From NCBI GenBank assembly GCA_021443045.1, contig JABUUT010000043.1, positions 1-11,565 on the forward strand: a DNA stretch of 11,565 nt, written 5' to 3'. A model generated the notes under the pieces. That model had not been told where the DNA came from. It did no database searches and saw only the letters and a program-made list of their open reading frames with translations. Each line of letters starts with the position of its first letter. The first letter of the stretch is position 1. Below, piece by piece: positions 6,681 to 11,565 of the stretch. The translations under genes were made by a program, and so were the position numbers. The stretch comes from Fibrobacteraceae bacterium. GTDB taxonomy: Bacteria > Fibrobacterota > Fibrobacteria > Fibrobacterales > Fibrobacteraceae.

Positions 6681-6702
6681 AAAAAAAAAGCACTTTTTTT
6701 TT
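6681..6702. repeat. A9/T9 inverted tract upstream of ruvA promoter
   Basis: Nine A (6681-6689), then GCAC, then nine T (6694-6702) form an almost perfect palindrome ending six bases before the -33 element of ruvA. Such tracts bend DNA and can act as an UP-like promoter element; the hairpin could also form in RNA. It lies in the 118-base divergent gap between the TenI-like gene and ruvA. Confidence 0.5.
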
Positions 6703-6708
6703 AAATTA

Positions 6709-6739
6709 TTGCACAACGCATTTTAAAAGTGTATATTTG
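6709..6739 (+). promoter_or_regulatory. Promoter of ruvAB
   Basis: TTG at 6709-6711 and TATATTTG at 6732-6739 match the Bacteroidetes-type -33/-7 elements, 20 bases apart. Transcription would start about 6744-6747, so the in-frame GTG at 6739, which lies within the -7 box, cannot be the start. The 5' leader to the ATG at 6772 would be about 25 bases. Confidence 0.6.
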
Positions 6740-6771
6740 TGCAGTACACAAATTTGCACATGGCAGGAAAT

Positions 6772-7389
6772 ATGATAGAACAACTTCGTGGGCCCCTCCT
6801 TAGAAAAACCCCAACCTTCGCAGTCATTGAATGTGGTGGCGTTGGCTATGGCATCAATATTTCTGCCCATACCGCCGAAAAACTACCCGAAGTGGGGGCT
6901 GAAACTACTTTGTTCACCAACCTGGTGGTTCGTGAAGATTCCATGACTCTCTTTGGTTTTGCCGACATGGCAGAAAAAGAGCTTTTTTTGCTGATGATAG
7001 ACGTTAATGGAGTTGGCCCCAAAATGGCCCAGCGCATTCTCAGTGCAGTTTGTCCTGCTGAATTTTTAAATATGGTGGCCTGTGAAAACAAAGTGGCTTT
7101 AGGCAAAATTAAAGGTTTGGGTAAAAAAACAACAGACCAAATGGTTCTCTCCTTAAAAGAAAAATCTAGGGTCATGCTCCAATCCCTAAACGAAAACGGT
7201 TCCTTCGATTCTAGTTTGATAGCTTCTTCAAACGGCCTCTCTGGAGCCAAAATGGAAGCCGTTCAAGCATTGCACACATTGGGTGTTAAAGACCCTTCTG
7301 CCGAAAAAGCGGTTATCAAGGCTGCCGAAATTTTGGGTGATGGAGCAGATGCTGCCGCCCTTATTCCAGAAGCCCTCAAGTATTTATAA
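6772..7389 (+). CDS. ruvA: Holliday junction DNA helicase subunit RuvA
   Basis: This 205-residue protein should bind Holliday junctions as a tetramer and load the RuvB motor during recombination repair. The start at 6772 gives the standard MIEQLRG opening, with AGGA just upstream (6765-6768, tight spacing); the longer in-frame starts at 6739 and 6760 are less likely. The N-terminal OB-fold covers about 1-64 with the family marks ECGGVGYGINIS and FGFAD. Two helix-hairpin-helix motifs follow: NGVGPKMAQRIL near 79-90 and KGLGKKTTDQMV near 114-125. A flexible link about 130-153 leads to the small C-terminal domain (about 155-205) that contacts RuvB. Length is normal. ruvB follows after 41 bases on the same strand, an ordinary ruvAB operon; ruvC is not here. 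Confidence 0.95.
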   Translation: MIEQLRGPLLRKTPTFAVIECGGVGYGINISAHTAEKLPEVGAETTLFTNLVVREDSMTLFGFADMAEKELFLLMIDVNGVGPKMAQRILSAVCPAEFLNMVACENKVALGKIKGLGKKTTDQMVLSLKEKSRVMLQSLNENGSFDSSLIASSNGLSGAKMEAVQALHTLGVKDPSAEKAVIKAAEILGDGADAAALIPEALKYL

Positions 7390-7401
7390 AGGCTGTATTA
7401 G

Positions 7402-7426
7402 TAAAAGGTTATATTTATAAAAGGTT
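7402..7426 (+). repeat. 9-bp direct repeat carrying the ruvB ribosome-binding site
   Basis: TAAAAGGTT occurs at 7402-7410 and 7418-7426 in the ruvA-ruvB gap. The second copy places AAGG six bases before the ruvB ATG at 7431, a good Shine-Dalgarno distance and stronger than elsewhere in the window. The first copy is too far away for that role and may be a duplication by-product. Confidence 0.55.
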
Positions 7427-7430
7427 TTTC

Positions 7431-8462
7431 ATGGAAGACAAACGGATTATTTCTCCTCAAAAAGTTTTTAAAGACGAAAACGATATCGATAGGCCCCTGC
7501 GCCCCCCTACCCTCTCTGAATTTACAGGGCAATCGTCTATTAAGGAAAGTTTGGCCATCTCCATTGAAGCAGCCAAACGCCGTGGCGAAGCTTTGGACCA
7601 TTGTCTTTTTTCGGGGCCTCCTGGCCTTGGCAAAACCACTTTGGCAGGCATCATTGCCAAAGAATTAGGGGTAAATATTCATATTACTAGCGGTCCCGTT
7701 CTTGAAAAGGCCAGTGATTTGGCTGGTCTTTTAACCAGTTTGCAAGAGAACGATGTTCTCTTTATTGACGAAATCCACCGATTAAATAGAGTGGTGGAAG
7801 AGTACCTCTACCCAGCCATGGAAGATTTTAGATTGGACATTATGCTAGACTCAGGGCCTGCGGCACGCAGCGTGAATTTGCCTCTAAAGCATTTCACGTT
7901 GGTGGGTGCCACAACCCGAAGCGGGCTTTTGACGGGCCCTCTGCGTGACCGCTTCGGGTTACAGTTCCGCCTGGAGCTATACGATGAAAAAGATGTTATC
8001 AAGATTTTAATGCGTAGTGCAAGAATTTTGGACATTGAACTGACAGAAGAAGCGGCACAGCTCCTAGGCGGAAGGTGTCGCGGCACCCCTCGTGTGGCCA
8101 ACCGTGTTTTGCGCAGGTGCCGCGATGTGGCGCAGGTAAAAGGCAAAGGTATTATCGACTTTCAGTCGGCTTCAAAAACGTTGGAAATGCTGGGCATCGA
8201 TTCCGAAGGCCTCGACCCCATGGACCGCAAAATTTTAAGCCTGATGATGGATAAATTTGGTGGGGGCCCTGTAGGCATTGGCACCATCGGGGCAGCCCTT
8301 GGTGAAGAACCAGACACATTAGAGGAAGTTTATGAGCCTTACCTTATTCAAAAGGGGCTTTTGGCACGTACTCCCAGAGGCAGAATGGTTACTCCCAATG
8401 CCTACCGGCTGATGCACGTTACTCCCCCATCTAATTGCGACCAGGTTGAAATGGAATTGTAA
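7431..8462 (+). CDS. ruvB: Holliday junction DNA helicase RuvB
   Basis: This 343-residue AAA+ ATPase should drive branch migration as a hexameric ring with RuvA. Motifs are complete: Walker A GPPGLGKT at 62-69, Walker B FIDE at 111-114, sensor 1 GATTR at 159-163, and the LRDRFG segment at 171-176 with the arginine finger Arg174. The C-terminal winged-helix domain carries KFGGGPVGIGTIGAALGEE near 275-293 and the family tail TPRGRMVTPNAYRLM near 314-328. The winged-helix text GIGTIGAAL departs slightly from the common GLDTLAAAI. Length is close to the 336 residues of E. coli RuvB. The gene follows ruvA and its stop is 5 bases from the stop of the convergent outer-membrane gene, with no hairpin terminator between them. 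Confidence 0.97.
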   Translation: MEDKRIISPQKVFKDENDIDRPLRPPTLSEFTGQSSIKESLAISIEAAKRRGEALDHCLFSGPPGLGKTTLAGIIAKELGVNIHITSGPVLEKASDLAGLLTSLQENDVLFIDEIHRLNRVVEEYLYPAMEDFRLDIMLDSGPAARSVNLPLKHFTLVGATTRSGLLTGPLRDRFGLQFRLELYDEKDVIKILMRSARILDIELTEEAAQLLGGRCRGTPRVANRVLRRCRDVAQVKGKGIIDFQSASKTLEMLGIDSEGLDPMDRKILSLMMDKFGGGPVGIGTIGAALGEEPDTLEEVYEPYLIQKGLLARTPRGRMVTPNAYRLMHVTPPSNCDQVEMEL

Positions 8463-8467
8463 CCTTT

Positions 8468-9982
8468 CTACTGGAATTCAGGAGCAATGGTCATAATGAG
8501 GCTTATACCATGTGACCCATGAAAACCCAGCTGAAAACGGAACAAAAATAAATCGGGCCTACGCACCCGTACGCCAAAACCATAAGAGTTTACAAAGCGA
8601 TCAAAGCTCCAGTCGTCAAATTCTTCGGTAAACAAGGCGTATTCATCAAACACTACGCCATCTACAAATCTGTCTATGGGCCAGCGGTATTCGGCACTGA
8701 GCCCCATAACATGGTTTGCAGTCCACGCATCGCCATAGCCACGCAAAGGAAAGCGGGCATTGAGCATAGGAAACGCATTGGATGGCGCTCCTCCATCTTC
8801 CATTTCCCAAACGGAAATCAACCGATACTGAAACGCCAGCACCCTTCTTTCAAAAAGAGTTTCACGCACATTTTCCGGCCGCCAAACACGCAACGCTTCA
8901 TCTAGAGAAAAATCGGTATAAAACCGTCTACTTTTTTTGGCTTCTGTGGCAGACAAAATAAATTTATCCGTTTTTCCCAAAAGAAAATAGTGCTGGAAAT
9001 ATAATTCGGTTTTTACAAAATCGTGATTTTTACCCCCATCTTTAATTTTAGGATTTTCAAATTCAAAATCGCCTTCCAGATGAGACAAATCCAGGGTACT
9101 GTATTCACTTACAAAGTTGTATGTACCACGCAAGGCAAAGCGGGTACCTCTAGATGGGGCGTAGGGAAAATCCAAATTGTCGTATATAAGAGTGACGTTT
9201 AAAGGATATTGCAAACTGTTTTGATACTGTCCCCGATCTTCTGCAGGGTACTTGTCATCAAGGAGGATGCTGTCTTGTATATCGGGCAAATCATAGTAAA
9301 CCCATTTTACGGTGGTACCCATTTGCAAGTTCAATGTTTTTGACGTGTTTAAGGGAACTCCTCCACGTAATTCAAAACTCATGGTAGAGTCGGTGTGTAT
9401 AAAGGCATCCTTGGTGCATGGAAGAATATAGGAATCATCTCTATCCATGGTTAAATTAAACCGCAAAGCAAGGAAAAAAGGAAGATTGAACACATTCTGC
9501 TTGCTGTAGCGCGTGGTAAAATAAATGTCACTATTGGCATAATAGTCTATTTGTGCCACCAAGTAGTCGTGATCCAGCCATATATTCCGGTGTCGGTAAG
9601 AAGCCCCTATCAATGTGCTTGTACCCGGTTTTAAATTCATCACAGGGTAAACCATGATGTTGCGTTCGCTACCAAAGGTAATGAGGTCTACCCCTTTTTC
9701 CACGATTCCATTGTCAAAGAGGTAATGCAGGGGGGCCGAAACAGGGTACACCAGCCCATTAAGCAGAGGTTGTAAGACATTGACAAAGGGCCACATCACA
9801 TAGTGCATGGCGCCATTTTCGTTTTCCTTAGATTCCTGCACACTGGATGTATCCTTTTCTTGACCATAGCATAGGGAAAAAGAACAAAAAAACAACAGCA
9901 CAAAAAGAAAAACAGTTGCAACACAACATTTTTCTTTTATGGGTTTTGTTTTTCCCTGTATTTTGGCCTTTGTATCCAGCAT
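8468..9982 (-). CDS. Omp85/BamA-like outer-membrane beta-barrel protein without POTRA domains
   Basis: This 504-residue protein has a signal peptide (positive residues to 18, hydrophobic 20-38, likely cleavage CYG/QE at 40-41). The rest alternates short strands typical of an outer-membrane barrel. Two places recall the Omp85/surface-antigen D15 barrel: YDNLDFPYAPSRGTRFALRG at 267-286, like the YDTRDNPFFPTRG strand of BamA, and FPLRGYGDAW at 411-420, like the conserved VRGF loop motif. The end (residues 456-504) resembles closing strands and finishes PEFQ. The region between the signal and about residue 105 is too short and unlike a POTRA array, so it is not the main BamA insertase. Its cargo is unknown. 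It is divergent from an RND exporter gene 51 bases away, which may be its functional partner. Confidence 0.7.
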   Translation of the reverse strand: MLDTKAKIQGKTKPIKEKCCVATVFLFVLLFFCSFSLCYGQEKDTSSVQESKENENGAMHYVMWPFVNVLQPLLNGLVYPVSAPLHYLFDNGIVEKGVDLITFGSERNIMVYPVMNLKPGTSTLIGASYRHRNIWLDHDYLVAQIDYYANSDIYFTTRYSKQNVFNLPFFLALRFNLTMDRDDSYILPCTKDAFIHTDSTMSFELRGGVPLNTSKTLNLQMGTTVKWVYYDLPDIQDSILLDDKYPAEDRGQYQNSLQYPLNVTLIYDNLDFPYAPSRGTRFALRGTYNFVSEYSTLDLSHLEGDFEFENPKIKDGGKNHDFVKTELYFQHYFLLGKTDKFILSATEAKKSRRFYTDFSLDEALRVWRPENVRETLFERRVLAFQYRLISVWEMEDGGAPSNAFPMLNARFPLRGYGDAWTANHVMGLSAEYRWPIDRFVDGVVFDEYALFTEEFDDWSFDRFVNSYGFGVRVRRPDLFLFRFQLGFHGSHGISLIMTIAPEFQ

Positions 9983-10008
9983 CTAGTACCAATTTAAAAT
10001 TTCTAAAA

Positions 10009-10016
10009 CAAAATTA
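10009..10016 (-). promoter_or_regulatory. -7 element of the outer-membrane barrel gene
   Basis: Read on the minus strand this is TAATTTTG, a perfect TAnnTTTG, about 27 bases before the ATG at 9982. No TTTG or TTG stands at the usual -33 distance. The divergent exporter ATG at 10034 is only 17 bases away on the other side, so the two promoters must overlap or lie inside each other's leaders. Confidence 0.4.
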
Positions 10017-10033
10017 TAGTTATATTGTGGCTA

Positions 10034-11565
10034 ATGTTTTCGTTTTTTGCAAAAATTGTGCGTCACATGGCTCGATATCCACGGGTTATACTTCCCGTGT
10101 GCATCATTTTGGCCCTGTTGTCCACTTTTGCAGCCTTTAATTTAAGATGGGAACTGCAACTAAACAACCTGCTCCCCTCCACCGACGAAGTTCAAAAATC
10201 CAATGAAATCATCGAAAAAAAATTTGGTGGACTAGGTAGCCTCACCATGGTGATTACTTCGCCAGATAGCGCCAAAAACCATCAGCTAGCCCACCATGTT
10301 TATTCCACACTGCAGCAAGATACCATGATTCATTTTATTGAATACGAAACGGATCTTGATTTTTACAAAAAACACCAACTGCTCTACATAGACGAAAAAG
10401 ACCTAGACACTGTTCTCTCCCGCATAGAAAAGCTGCGTATCAAGCAGACCATGGAAGAAAATCCATTCTATGTTAATATTTTGGACTCAGCCAAAGAAAC
10501 TTCCAATGCCCTTGATTTTTTCAAATTGGACGACCTTGAAAAAAAATATTTTGAAATGCTGTCCACCACCCACTCCAACAACGATGGCACCATACGAGTT
10601 TTAGACATCTATCCCAGTTTTACCCTCTCTAATTTACCAGCCTGCAGAAAACTTTTATCAACTGTCGAAAAAACAGTGGGTAAAGCAGACGGTGTAAAAA
10701 TCTATTATACTGGCAAAGTCTACAACGTTATTCAAACGGGGCGACACCTGCTCCCCGAAGCCAAGAGGGCCGGACTTTTAACGGCTCTGTTTATTTTAGT
10801 CTTGCTGATTATTCATTTTTACCGACAACCCCAGCTGATTTTTATATCGGCCCTGCCTATTGGGGTTCCCATTCTGTGCACACTGGGTTTGGCCTATTTA
10901 ATTTATGGTCGAATCAATTTGTTCACCCTTCTTTTGGCCCTGCTGCTTCCTGGTCAGGCATGCCAAATAATAACCCACATTCTCAACCGCTATTTTATGG
11001 AGCGCACCCGCAAGCTAAGCCCAGCCTTGTCTATTGAGAGTGCCCTTTTGGGAATTGGCCCCTCCACCGCCGTATCTGCGTTTCTTATGGCATCTCTATT
11101 CTTTATTGTTTCTTTTGTTCCGTTGGCAGGGCTTCAGGAACTTGGTGTGCTTGGTTCCATTGGTTCCGTTTTAAACTGGGTGGGCTGCACTCTGTTAACC
11201 ACCTCGCTGCTCCAGCTTATGCAAAAAAACAAGCCCTTCAAAGTTAACTTTGTTAGCAAGCGTTTAGACTATAAAATTACGTTGTTATCATACAAAACCA
11301 ATTGGATTATTTTGGCAACCATTTCTGTAGTGAGCCTTGTGGGGCTCCTCTACGGAAGCCAACTTTCTTTTTTATACGATTTTAAAAAAACAGAAATGCA
11401 ACCAAACAACCAGGTGGCTGATTCCCTAATTGCACAAACAGGCTTTCACCAATATGACCCCATTATTGTTCTTTTGCCAAATGCCGAAACCGGTGAAATT
11501 CTGCAAGAAGATGTAAAAAAACTTAAGGCCAACAAAACTATTTCAAAAATTGACCGCATTTACAC
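10034..11565 (+). CDS. RND/MMPL-type predicted exporter, N-terminal part
   Basis: The first 510 codons of an inner-membrane transporter run off the right edge; the window holds roughly the first half plus the start of the second periplasmic loop. The ATG at 10034 is the first in frame after the stop at 10004 and gives MFSFFAKIVRHMARYPRVIL, a usual cytoplasmic opening. The ATG at 10067 is an alternative. One helix (about 17-36) precedes a large periplasmic domain (about 37-245). Five helices follow at about 249-266, 272-295, 299-318, 340-365 and 370-395, then a further one at 422-440 that begins the second repeat. HILNRYFMER at 315-324 is the familiar post-helix MMPL segment. The usual Asp-Tyr pair of helix 4 is Gln311-Ile312 here. 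Lipids or hydrophobic metabolites are typical cargo; the actual cargo is unknown. Confidence 0.8.
   Translation, partial: MFSFFAKIVRHMARYPRVILPVCIILALLSTFAAFNLRWELQLNNLLPSTDEVQKSNEIIEKKFGGLGSLTMVITSPDSAKNHQLAHHVYSTLQQDTMIHFIEYETDLDFYKKHQLLYIDEKDLDTVLSRIEKLRIKQTMEENPFYVNILDSAKETSNALDFFKLDDLEKKYFEMLSTTHSNNDGTIRVLDIYPSFTLSNLPACRKLLSTVEKTVGKADGVKIYYTGKVYNVIQTGRHLLPEAKRAGLLTALFILVLLIIHFYRQPQLIFISALPIGVPILCTLGLAYLIYGRINLFTLLLALLLPGQACQIITHILNRYFMERTRKLSPALSIESALLGIGPSTAVSAFLMASLFFIVSFVPLAGLQELGVLGSIGSVLNWVGCTLLTTSLLQLMQKNKPFKVNFVSKRLDYKITLLSYKTNWIILATISVVSLVGLLYGSQLSFLYDFKKTEMQPNNQVADSLIAQTGFHQYDPIIVLLPNAETGEILQEDVKKLKANKTISKIDRIY

Noticed and set aside
6739..6771. Longer RuvA beginning at GTG 6739 or ATG 6760
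   Set aside because: The GTG overlaps the TAnnTTTG promoter box, and known RuvA proteins start at the MIE-type sequence found at 6772.
6846..7250. 134-codon open frame antisense to ruvA
   Set aside because: ruvA is certain by family motifs, and the antisense text is a codon-bias shadow.
8468..9982. BamA, the essential outer-membrane insertase
   Set aside because: There is no room for POTRA domains between the signal peptide and the barrel; only the barrel half resembles the family.
1..11565. CRISPR arrays, transposases, tRNA or rRNA genes, toxin-antitoxin or defence systems
   Set aside because: No spaced repeat series, terminal inverted repeats with a transposase, cloverleaf-like segment or defence-type domain was found on either strand by reading.

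Overview
The window holds nine genes or gene fragments, one open stub of uncertain reality, and a few regulatory sites. It suggests the Bacteroidetes or wider Fibrobacteres-Chlorobi-Bacteroidetes group. Several genes are preceded by the Bacteroidetes-type -7 element TAnnTTTG, some with a TTTG or TTG about 19-20 bases upstream, and most starts lack a strong Shine-Dalgarno. Outer-membrane-type proteins are frequent: two lipoproteins and one beta-barrel.

Left part (1-about 6000). The 3' end of a carboxynorspermidine/saccharopine dehydrogenase gene is followed by a possible small-RNA unit (promoter plus intrinsic terminator). Two divergent lipoprotein genes follow, a type-B carboxylesterase and a GH33 sialidase. 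They are both surface or periplasmic hydrolases and share one promoter region. Next, on the minus strand, comes a nucleotide-sugar pair, GDP-L-fucose synthase (fcl) then mannose-1-phosphate guanylyltransferase (manC). These give two steps of mannose-1-P to GDP-mannose to GDP-fucose; the intervening dehydratase gmd is not in the window. These genes look like Bacteroidales.

Right part (about 6040-11565). A thiamine-phosphate-synthase/TenI-like gene is divergent from ruvA-ruvB, the Holliday-junction branch-migration motor. ruvB converges, 5 bases apart, on an Omp85/BamA-like outer-membrane barrel gene. That gene is divergent from a large RND/MMPL-type exporter gene running off the right edge.

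The two parts differ in texture: the right part is visibly richer in CCC/GGG and GCC runs. They meet at 5939-6045, where an open stub reads into fcl from the right and an EcoRI site lies in the middle. A chimeric join or a horizontal-transfer boundary should be considered before using gene order across this point. I found no CRISPR array, tRNA, rRNA, transposase or convincing new defence system. The most useful leads are the junction, the candidate small RNA at about 508-597, and the exporter that lacks the usual Asp-Tyr pair in its fourth membrane helix.
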